Assembly: GCA_029974855.1 (NCBI GenBank)
Contig: JARKQO010000568.1
Location: 1-17,478, forward strand
DNA from: Eubacteriales bacterium
GTDB lineage: Bacteria; Bacillota_A; Clostridia; Christensenellales; Aristaeellaceae
Reading direction: 5' to 3'
DNA length: 17,478 bases
In this document: positions 1 through 7,627 of the stretch, one piece after another
Position numbering within the stretch: the first letter of the stretch is position 1
Layout of the letters: the number at the start of each line of letters is the position of its first letter
Notes under the pieces: model-generated
The model's database searches: none
Told to the model about the DNA's origin: nothing
Seen by the model: the letters and a program-made list of their open reading frames with translations, nothing else
Position numbers and translations under genes: made by a program

Positions 1-524
1 TGGGGCTCTCCATCGTCAAGGGGATTGTGGAATTGCACGAAGGCACCGTAAGCGCGTATAGTGAGGGCTTGAGAAAAGGCGCGGCGTTCACCGTCACGTT
101 GCCCGTCACAACGGAAGGCAGCCTTGCCCTGAAGCCGAGGATCGCCGCGCAGTCCGACAAAAAAGGCCTGAAGACGCTGATCGTTGACGACAATAGGGAT
201 TTGGCTGATTTGATGAGCGCGATGCTTACGAATTTGGGATATTGCGTGCATATCGCCAACGATGGGGAAGAAGGCTTACGGCTGGCGAGGCGCATCAAGC
301 CGGATGTGATTTTCTGTGACATCGGATTACCGGCGATGAATGGGTATCGCGTTGCAGAAAGCATCAGGAAAGATGTTGAGTTGAATGGCGTTCGGCTCAT
401 TGCCCTCACCGGTTATGCGAATGGGGAAACCGCGGAACGCGCGCTGGGGGCCGGTTTTGACGCGTATCTTGCAAAGCCGGTGGATATGGCCGTCTTACAA
501 CGCACCCTTGAGAATGTCTCTTAA
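1..524 (+). CDS. Hybrid sensor histidine kinase, C-terminal part (ATPase end plus receiver domain), cut by left edge
   Basis: Only the 3' end is present; the frame is open from base 3. It begins with GLSIVKGIVELHEG, the G2-box end of a HATPase_c kinase domain, then a short strand/linker and a complete receiver (REC) domain. The receiver shows the VDDN acidic pocket, the phospho-acceptor Asp in CDIGLP, the switch Thr in ALTGY and the invariant Lys in AKPVD. By family knowledge such a protein autophosphorylates on an upstream His and passes phosphate to its own or another receiver. An internal GTG at 27 is not a real start, because the kinase motif continues upstream of it. The next gene starts 17 bp after the stop with its own Shine-Dalgarno (AGAGGGGA), so the three leftmost genes are probably one transcript. 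Sensor domains and signal are outside the window. Confidence 0.88.
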   Translation, partial: GLSIVKGIVELHEGTVSAYSEGLRKGAAFTVTLPVTTEGSLALKPRIAAQSDKKGLKTLIVDDNRDLADLMSAMLTNLGYCVHIANDGEEGLRLARRIKPDVIFCDIGLPAMNGYRVAESIRKDVELNGVRLIALTGYANGETAERALGAGFDAYLAKPVDMAVLQRTLENVS

Positions 525-541
525 CAGAGGGGAACAGCCAT

Positions 542-910
542 ATGGTACAAAGGCGTATTGTCATCACCGATAACAGCAAGGATTTTGTGGATTTACTGAC
601 CCGCTTTTTTTCCAAGCAGCCGGATGTGGAAATCGTCGGGGTTGCCCATGATGGAAAGCAGACCTTACAAGTGATTGAGCGGACAAAGCCCGACGTCCTT
701 TTGCTGGACATCATCATGCCCCATAAGGACGGGTTGGAGGTTTTACGCGAAATCAAAGAAAAGCGCATGCACGTAAGGGTGATCGTGATTTCGGCCGTGG
801 AAAACGAAGCGGTCAACGAAGCGGCTTTGAAGCTTGGGGCTCAGCGTTGTTTTGTAAAACCCGTCAACCTTACGGAAATTCTTGATGTCATCCGAAAAGA
901 GGCAAGCTAG
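542..910 (+). CDS. Stand-alone response regulator receiver, Spo0A-like, no output domain
   Basis: A 122-residue protein consisting of one receiver domain. The stretch LLLDIIMPHKDGLEVL closely follows the Spo0A receiver signature. The acceptor is Asp56, the same number as in B. subtilis Spo0A. Ser84 is the switch residue and Lys106 (FVKP) the conserved lysine. The first acidic residue is Asp10, but the second position of the usual Asp-Asp pair is Asn11, which could alter Mg2+ binding or phosphate lifetime. There is no DNA-binding Spo0A C-terminus: the stop at 908-910 is clean, and the next gene is unrelated to the Spo0A effector domain. It sits between a hybrid kinase and a Spo0E-like protein. 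It could act as a Spo0F-like phosphate carrier, a sink, or a decoy for Spo0A partners. That role is inference. Confidence 0.85.
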   Translation: MVQRRIVITDNSKDFVDLLTRFFSKQPDVEIVGVAHDGKQTLQVIERTKPDVLLLDIIMPHKDGLEVLREIKEKRMHVRVIVISAVENEAVNEAALKLGAQRCFVKPVNLTEILDVIRKEAS

Positions 911-944
911 GTCACTCGCATAAAATACGAAGGCTGGTGAATGA

Positions 945-1274
945 GTGGAGACGCTCAGAATTGAGATCGCCAAAGAAAAGCTGAAATTGGAGAGGCTCGT
1001 AGAGGGTGCGCTGGCAAAGGGCTTGAGTTTAACAGGTGAAGAAATATTGAAACAAAGCAGAAAGTTGGATTCATTGCTTAACAAAGCGCAAGCTGGCAGC
1101 AGCAATATTGTTGACATACGCTCCTATCGCCGCCCTCCGGGTCTTCAGCGGCCCGTTGAGCGTACGGCCACCGCCTGCCGGATCTTGCGGTTTGATCCGC
1201 ATCCAACGCCACGGTTTAGGGAGGGGGCGGGCGGAGAAACAGCACTCGCCCCCCCTTCCCTGGTGAAGAAATAA
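945..1274 (+). CDS. Spo0E-like aspartyl-phosphate phosphatase family protein
   Basis: A 109-residue ORF. GTG at 945 is the earliest possible start because an in-frame TGA lies at 942-944; AAGGCTGG just upstream may serve as a weak Shine-Dalgarno. Residues ~1-50 are two amphipathic helices around a GLSLTGEE turn, ending in [10 protein letters not shown]. This resembles the SQxLDxLI signature of the Spo0E family, whose characterised members dephosphorylate Spo0A~P. Position right after a Spo0A-like receiver strengthens the call. Known Spo0E proteins are usually 50-90 residues. The last ~55 residues here (after NKAQAG) are Arg/Pro/Gly-rich, do not look folded and run over a GC hairpin, so the tail may be decayed or non-functional. 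The family call rests on a short motif and is moderately sure. Confidence 0.6.
   Translation: METLRIEIAKEKLKLERLVEGALAKGLSLTGEEILKQSRKLDSLLNKAQAGSSNIVDIRSYRRPPGLQRPVERTATACRILRFDPHPTPRFREGAGGETALAPPSLVKK
1218..1261 (+). terminator. Long imperfect GC hairpin at the 3' end of the Spo0E-like gene, possible terminator
   Basis: A G-rich arm (AGGGAGGGGGCGGGCG, 1218-1233) faces a C-rich arm (CTCGCCCCCCCTTCCCT, 1245-1261) around a short A-rich loop. Pairing is strong but imperfect. No T-run follows directly, so it is not a textbook rho-independent terminator. It lies inside the last codons of the upstream ORF. Confidence 0.35.
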
Positions 1275-1339
1275 ATGTCTGTTCTTTTGCCGCTCACCCG
1301 TTTCCTCTGAGCCCCCCACCTCCCAAACCCTTATTTTCC

Positions 1340-1368
1340 TTGACAAACCCACTTTGCCCCGCTATGAT
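1340..1368 (+). promoter_or_regulatory. Sigma-A promoter of glycyl-tRNA synthetase
   Basis: TTGACA (1340-1345), 17-bp spacer, TATGAT (1363-1368). Predicted transcription start is near 1375, giving a leader of only ~28 nt. This rules out starts upstream of 1403 for the downstream gene and leaves no room for a T-box. Confidence 0.87.
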
Positions 1369-1402
1369 AGAGTATCTTCATCACTTGACGGGAGGTTCCT
1401 TC

Positions 1403-2791
1403 ATGGCGGCGCTTACGATGGAAAAGCTGGTGGCTCTGTGCAAGAGCCGTGGATTCATTTTCCCAGGCAGCGAGATCTACGGTGGTCTGGCCAACAGCTG
1501 GGATTACGGCCCCTTGGGCGTTGAGTTCAAAAACAACGTCAAGCGCGCCTGGTGGCAGAAGTTCGTTCAGGAGAACCCCTACAACGTGGGCCTGGACAGC
1601 GCCATTCTGATGAACCGCAACGTTTGGGTGGCCAGCGGCCACGTGGGCAATTTCAACGATCCCCTGATGGATTGCAAGGCCTGTAAGGCCCGCTTCCGGG
1701 CCGACAAGCTGGTGGAGGACTTCGCCCAGCAAAAGGGGGAGGATGTCCAGGCGGACGGCTGGGACAACGCCAGGCTGGAAGCGTACATTGAGGAGCGGGC
1801 CATTCCCTGCCCCACCTGCGGCAAGCACGATTTCACGGGCATCCGCAAGTTCAACATGATGTTCAAGACCTTCCAGGGGGTCAACGAGGACAGCGCCAAC
1901 GAAATCTACCTGCGGCCCGAAACCGCCCAGGGCATCTTCGTGAATTTCAAGAATATCGTGCGCACCACCCGCCGCAAGCTGCCCATGGGGGTGGGCCAGA
2001 TCGGCAAGTCCTTCCGCAACGAAATTACCCCCGGCAACTTCATCTTCCGCATCCGGGAGTTTGAGCAGATGGAGCTGGAGTTCTTCTGCAAGCCCGGGGA
2101 GGACCTGGAATGGTTCACCTACTGGCGGGCCTTCTGCCGGGATTGGCTCTATGCTTTGGGCATGAAGGAGGAGAGCCTGCGCCTTCGGGACCACAAGCCC
2201 GAGGAGCTGTCCCACTACTCCAAGGCCACCACGGACTTTGAGTACCTATTCCCCTTCGGCTGGGGCGAGCTGTGGGGCATCGCGGACCGCACGGATTTTG
2301 ACCTGAAGGCCCACGCCACGGTCAGCGGCGAGAACCTCGAATATATCGACCCCGTCACCAACGAGCGCTTTATTCCCTACGTCATCGAGCCCTCCTTGGG
2401 GGCGGACCGGGTGGCCTTGGCCTTCCTGTGCAACGCCTACGAAGAGCAGGAGCTGGAGGGGGGCGACAGCCGGGTGGTGCTGCACCTGCATCCGGCCTTG
2501 GCTCCCTTCAAGGCGGCTGTGCTGCCCTTGCAAAAAAACAAGCTGGGGGAACTGGCCACCGGCATTTTCCAAAAGCTCTCCAAGTCCTTCATGGTGGATT
2601 ACGATGAAACCGGCAGCATCGGCAAGCGCTACCGCCGCCAGGACGAGGTGGGCACCCCCTTCTGCATCACCGTGGACTTTGACACCCAGGAAAACGGCAC
2701 CGTCACCGTCCGGGATCGGGACAGCATGGAGCAGGTGCGGGTCCATGCGGATGAGCTGGAAGGATACCTGCGGGAGAAGGTCCGGTTCTAG
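1403..2791 (+). CDS. glyS: Glycyl-tRNA synthetase (class II, alpha2 type)
   Basis: A 462-residue enzyme that charges tRNA-Gly with glycine using ATP in the cytoplasm; the length fits the single-chain alpha2 GlyRS. The N-terminus ([20 protein letters not shown]) is characteristic. Cys91/Cys94 and Cys136/Cys139 form two CxxC pairs likely to bind zinc. [10 protein letters not shown] (170-179) and class II motif 2 ([17 protein letters not shown], from ~204) are present, as is motif 3 ([14 protein letters not shown]) before the C-terminal anticodon-binding domain. ATG 1403 is chosen because GGAGGT lies at 1391-1396 with good spacing, and because a longer reading frame would start inside the promoter. 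The gene is monocistronic: its own promoter, and a strong terminator 13 bp after the stop. The symbol is sometimes given as glyQS. Confidence 0.96.
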   Translation: MAALTMEKLVALCKSRGFIFPGSEIYGGLANSWDYGPLGVEFKNNVKRAWWQKFVQENPYNVGLDSAILMNRNVWVASGHVGNFNDPLMDCKACKARFRADKLVEDFAQQKGEDVQADGWDNARLEAYIEERAIPCPTCGKHDFTGIRKFNMMFKTFQGVNEDSANEIYLRPETAQGIFVNFKNIVRTTRRKLPMGVGQIGKSFRNEITPGNFIFRIREFEQMELEFFCKPGEDLEWFTYWRAFCRDWLYALGMKEESLRLRDHKPEELSHYSKATTDFEYLFPFGWGELWGIADRTDFDLKAHATVSGENLEYIDPVTNERFIPYVIEPSLGADRVALAFLCNAYEEQELEGGDSRVVLHLHPALAPFKAAVLPLQKNKLGELATGIFQKLSKSFMVDYDETGSIGKRYRRQDEVGTPFCITVDFDTQENGTVTVRDRDSMEQVRVHADELEGYLREKVRF

Positions 2792-2803
2792 CCGAAGCCA
2801 TCA

Positions 2804-2841
2804 CAACCCCCTTGCGCCGCTGGGCGCAAGGGGGTTGTTTT
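2804..2841 (+). terminator. Rho-independent terminator of glyS, possibly shared with the convergent membrane-protein gene
   Basis: A perfect 15-bp stem, CAACCCCCTTGCGCC (2804-2818) with GGCGCAAGGGGGTTG (2823-2837), with a GCTG loop followed by TTTT. It lies between two convergent genes, but the T-tail favours the + strand. Confidence 0.88.
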
Positions 2842-2866
2842 CAAGCGCTTCCATGGGAGCGATCCC

Positions 2867-3352
2867 TTAGGGCATGCTCTTCAGGGCCATGAACACTGGA
2901 TAGAACAGCCCGGCTATCATCAGGAGGGTAATGAAGGGCCGGTTGATGTTTTGCCATTTGTAGTTTTTGTTCTTCACCGCGTCAATGGCGTGATTCAGAC
3001 CCGAAAACAGGAAGAAGAAGAGAAAGGCGAACAGGATGGTCAGCTCCGCGTAGATGCCCCAGGCGCAGAAATAGACCAACGCCGCTATCACCGCGTAGGA
3101 CAGCAGCGCAATGGAGGATTGCCGCTGGTAATTGCTCCCCACCTCAAACCCTTTGGCTGCCGCCGCCTGCTTCCCAAAGAACAGGCCCTCCAGGCCGGAG
3201 ATCCCCGCCACGGCGATGATGATGATGGGCACCATGAAATGCAGCTGTGCCGCCGGATCATACCCCGCGTCGGCAAACCCGATCTGGTATCCGAAAAAGA
3301 AGGCCACGCCCACCAAGACCATCCGTAGGGCATCCAGCATATTCAATACCAT
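2867..3352 (-). CDS. Small integral membrane protein, unknown function (possibly DUF6790-like)
   Basis: A 161-residue protein with about four hydrophobic segments: MVLVGVAFFFGYQIGF; MVPIIIIAVAGISGLEGLFF; a long segment around LLSYAVIAALVYFCAWGIY plus ILFAFLFFFLFSG; and FITLLMIAGLFYPVFMAL. FEVGSNYQ followed by a membrane helix, and NHAID near the third segment, recall DUF6790 membrane proteins, but I cannot confirm membership. The start at 3352 is preceded by GAGGGGGAA. Upstream in-frame codons would lie within the leader behind the promoter at 3434-3462. It is a single gene convergent with glyS. Nothing in the sequence or neighbours gives a function. Confidence 0.8.
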   Translation of the reverse strand: MVLNMLDALRMVLVGVAFFFGYQIGFADAGYDPAAQLHFMVPIIIIAVAGISGLEGLFFGKQAAAAKGFEVGSNYQRQSSIALLSYAVIAALVYFCAWGIYAELTILFAFLFFFLFSGLNHAIDAVKNKNYKWQNINRPFITLLMIAGLFYPVFMALKSMP

Positions 3353-3433
3353 GGTATTCCCCCTCATGCCATGCGCCAGCGGTTTAAGCGGCGCACAGCG
3401 ACGTTTTTCATCCGTATCCCAAATGCTACGCCG

Positions 3434-3462
3434 AGTATAGCAAACCGGGCTTTCCCTGTCAA
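3434..3462 (-). promoter_or_regulatory. Sigma-A promoter of the small membrane protein
   Basis: On the minus strand: TTGACA (3462-3457), 17-bp spacer, TATACT (3439-3434), with TGC just before the -10 (extended -10). The predicted leader is ~75 nt. Confidence 0.86.
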
Positions 3463-3476
3463 GAAAGTTCAATCAC

Positions 3477-3520
3477 GGCGCCCCGCCCGGCTCTGGATGG
3501 CCGCCCTCATGGGGGGCGCC
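3477..3520 (-). terminator. GC hairpin directly after the ABC transporter stop, possible terminator
   Basis: GGCGCCCC (3477-3484) pairs perfectly with GGGGCGCC (3513-3520) around a 28-nt loop. It abuts the ABC transporter stop codon and precedes the next gene's promoter. No T-run follows, so termination strength is uncertain. Confidence 0.35.
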
Positions 3521-5272
3521 TCACCCCTCCTGCCCCCGGTACAGCGCCGCGTACTCCCCGTCCCGCCCCGACAGCTCCTCATGGGTGCCTTCCTGAACGA
3601 TCCCCTTGTCCCCCAGCACGATGATCCGGTCCGCGCCCCGCACGGTGCTGAGCCGATGGGCGATGATGAAGGCGGTGCGCCCCTGGGCCAAGGTTTTCAG
3701 GCTGTCCATCACCGCCTGCTCGCTCTGGGTATCCAATGCGCTGGTGGCCTCGTCCAAAATCAGAATGGGCGGATTTTTCAGGAACACCCGGGCGATGCTC
3801 AGGCGCTGCTGCTGCCCGCCGGAGAGCTTCACCCCCCGCTGGCCGATCTGGGTATCATAGCCCTGGGGCAATTCCATAATGAAATCGTGGGCGTTGGCCC
3901 GCCTGGCGGCCTCCATGGCCTCCTGGGCCGTGGCCTCGGGCCTGCCGTAGAGGATGTTTTCCATCACCGTTCCGGCGAACAGAAACGTCTCCTGCCGCAC
4001 CACGCCGATTTGCCGCCGCAGGGATTGCAGCGTCACCTCCCGTATGCTGACGCCGTCGATGCGGATGTCCCCTTCGGTGGCCTCGTAAAACCGGGGAATC
4101 AAAGAACAGAGGGTTGTTTTGCCGATGCCGGAGCGCCCCACGATGGCCAAAGTTTCCCCGGGCCGGGCCTGGAGGTTCACCTTGTGCAGCACCTCCTCCT
4201 GCTCTTGGCTGTAGCGGAAGGACACGTTTTCAAAGGTCACCTGGCCCCGGGAAACCTCCAGCTCCACAGCCCCTTCCCTGTCCCGGATGTCCGGCACCAG
4301 CTCCCGGATCTCCCGGAAGCGGCGGTACCCGGCCAGGCCCTCCTGGTATTGCTGCACCATAAAGGCCAGCTTGGGCACCGGCTCCGTCAGGTATGCCGCG
4401 TAGAGGATGAAGATCAGCAAATCCGCCGGGGCCAAAGTCCCCGCGGCGATCCAGGCGCCTCCCGCCACCACGATGGCCACGGTGATCAGCTGGGTGAACA
4501 GCTTTTCCACCACGGTGTAATGCAGCGCCTCATGCTTGTAAATGCTGGCCCGGCCCCTGTAGAAGCGGTCGTTCTCGCGGCTGAACTTGGCGATTTCCAC
4601 CTCCTCCGCCGCAAAGCTTTTCACCACGCGAATGCCGGACAGGTTTTCCTCCGCCCGGGCGTTGACGTCGGCGATGCGCTCATAGCTCTGCCGATAGATG
4701 GCCCTGAGCTTCCGGTAGAACACGAAGGAGTACAGGCCCATCACCGGCAGAAAGGCGCAGGCCACCAAGGCCAGCTTCCAGTTGATCCACAGCAGAATCC
4801 CCAAGGAGCCGGCGAACTGCGCCGCGTAGATCACCAGATTCTCGGGCCCGTGGTGGTATAGCTCCGTCAGGTTCAGCAAATCCGTGGTCAGCCGGGACAT
4901 CAGCTGCCCCGTTTGTTGGTTGTCAAAGAAGCTGAAGGGGAGCCGCTGGTAGTGGGCAAACAGCTCCCGGCGCATATCCCGCTCAATTTTCGCGCCCATG
5001 TCGTGGCCCTTGTAGTCATAAAAAACCGCGAAACCGGTCTGGGCCAGAATGATGGCTACCATCACCGCGCCGATGGGGGCAATCTCCCCCATCAAATTCC
5101 CGGTACCCGAGGGCAAAATGTCCTTGGTGATGACCCGGACGCACACCGGCAAAGCCAGCGCCAGCAACGCCACCAGCACGGCGCACAGGAGATCGGCAAA
5201 CAGCAGTCCCTTGTAGGGTTTGTAATAAGAAAGAAAGGTGCGAAGCCTGATGAACTTTTTCTGAGATGACAT
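3521..5272 (-). CDS. ABC transporter, fused permease and ATP-binding protein (MsbA/LmrA-type exporter half)
   Basis: A 583-residue half-transporter of the type that works as a homo- or heterodimer in the cytoplasmic membrane, exporting lipids, drugs or peptides. The N-terminal ~320 residues form a six-helix exporter domain, including the coupling-helix region (QRLPFSFFDNQQTGQLMSRL). The nucleotide-binding domain has Walker A GRSGIGKT (379-386), the Q-loop Gln (~427), signature LSGGQ (483-487), Walker B ILILDE (503-508) and the H-loop His (~539). All catalytic residues look intact, so it may be self-sufficient as a homodimer. The start at 5272 has GGAGGA seven bases upstream. An in-frame ATG at 5359 with GAAAGG upstream would add 29 polar residues. 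No partner gene is adjacent and the substrate cannot be told. Confidence 0.93.
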   Translation of the reverse strand: MSSQKKFIRLRTFLSYYKPYKGLLFADLLCAVLVALLALALPVCVRVITKDILPSGTGNLMGEIAPIGAVMVAIILAQTGFAVFYDYKGHDMGAKIERDMRRELFAHYQRLPFSFFDNQQTGQLMSRLTTDLLNLTELYHHGPENLVIYAAQFAGSLGILLWINWKLALVACAFLPVMGLYSFVFYRKLRAIYRQSYERIADVNARAEENLSGIRVVKSFAAEEVEIAKFSRENDRFYRGRASIYKHEALHYTVVEKLFTQLITVAIVVAGGAWIAAGTLAPADLLIFILYAAYLTEPVPKLAFMVQQYQEGLAGYRRFREIRELVPDIRDREGAVELEVSRGQVTFENVSFRYSQEQEEVLHKVNLQARPGETLAIVGRSGIGKTTLCSLIPRFYEATEGDIRIDGVSIREVTLQSLRRQIGVVRQETFLFAGTVMENILYGRPEATAQEAMEAARRANAHDFIMELPQGYDTQIGQRGVKLSGGQQQRLSIARVFLKNPPILILDEATSALDTQSEQAVMDSLKTLAQGRTAFIIAHRLSTVRGADRIIVLGDKGIVQEGTHEELSGRDGEYAALYRGQEG

Positions 5273-5278
5273 GAACAA

Positions 5279-5319
5279 TCCTCCATAAAATAGGAGGGCT
5301 AGAAGATCGTCACCCTCCC
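5279..5319 (-). promoter_or_regulatory. Alternative hairpins around the ABC transporter ribosome-binding site (possible attenuator)
   Basis: Reading the minus strand there are three segments. Segment 1 is GGAGGG (5318-5313), segment 2 is CCCTCC (5298-5293), and segment 3 is the Shine-Dalgarno GGAGGA (5284-5279). Segment 2 can pair with segment 1 (6 bp) or with GGAGG of segment 3 (5 bp, 8-nt loop), but not both. The second pairing would hide the ribosome-binding site. Confidence 0.4.
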
Positions 5320-5355
5320 GGTCTGGTTTTTGGATGCGATCATCGTCTTTTTCAT
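5299..5355 (-). CDS. Possible 18-residue leader peptide upstream of the ABC transporter
   Basis: ATG at 5355 encodes MKKTMIASKNQTGRVTIF and ends in TAG at 5301-5299, just before the segment that can cover the transporter's Shine-Dalgarno. GAAAGG (5370-5365) lies at suitable spacing. The ORF is in a different frame from the transporter. By analogy with leader-peptide control of Bacillus drug exporters (for example bmrB upstream of bmrCD), a ribosome stalled here could free the downstream site. A chance ORF, or simply an N-terminal extension of the transporter starting at 5359, is just as possible. Confidence 0.28.
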   Translation of the reverse strand: MKKTMIASKNQTGRVTIF

Positions 5356-5445
5356 ACATGTCATCCTTTCCTGGCGAATTGATCCCAGCGTGGGCCTTCC
5401 CACTGGATCGCGCGGCGCAAGCCGGTTATCGCCTGCCCTGGGGAT

Positions 5446-5475
5446 AGTATATCTCAAAAGGGCCCTCCGGCGCAA
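5446..5475 (-). promoter_or_regulatory. Possible promoter of the ABC transporter
   Basis: Minus strand: TTGCGC (5475-5470), 18-bp spacer, TATACT (5451-5446). The -35 is weak but the -10 is good. The predicted leader runs ~80 nt to the leader ORF. Confidence 0.45.
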
Positions 5476-5479
5476 TAGG

Positions 5480-5511
5480 CTAAATATACCCCGGAGAGCC
5501 TTTGCCCGGGG
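5480..5511 (-). terminator. Possible terminator after the YyaL-type gene
   Basis: On the minus strand CCCCGG (5511-5506) pairs with CCGGGG (5494-5489) over an 11-nt loop, followed by TATATTTAG. The stem is short and the T-tract broken, so this is tentative. It lies 45 bp after the stop. Confidence 0.35.
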
Positions 5512-5555
5512 CTTTCCCGCCTGGGGCCCTCCGGGGTTTCCGGCCCCACGCCGTC

Positions 5556-7535
<1,980 letters not shown>

Positions 7536-7627
7536 TTGATCACCTCGCTTTAGTCTGCCCAAAAATATAGAAAGAGTACATGAACGTATCCGTTTTTTTC
7601 AGAAATTCATTTTTAGCTTCCTTGTGT

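Noticed and set aside
911..1274. Remnant of a Spo0A DNA-binding domain after the receiver, implying a frameshifted spo0A
   Set aside because: None of the frames after 910 shows the conserved Spo0A effector helices; the Spo0E-like frame occupies the space.
1275..1402. T-box or other riboswitch ahead of glyS
   Set aside because: The promoter leaves only ~28 nt of leader, and no T-box (TGGNACCGCG) sequence is present.
1331..2215. A 294-codon minus-strand frame opposite glyS
   Set aside because: Shadow frame; the + strand has all class II synthetase motifs, and a promoter and terminator match it.
3371..4861. A 496-codon open frame on the + strand opposite the ABC transporter
   Set aside because: The minus strand has Walker A, signature and Walker B motifs. 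The + frame is low-complexity and starts inside the promoter region of another gene.
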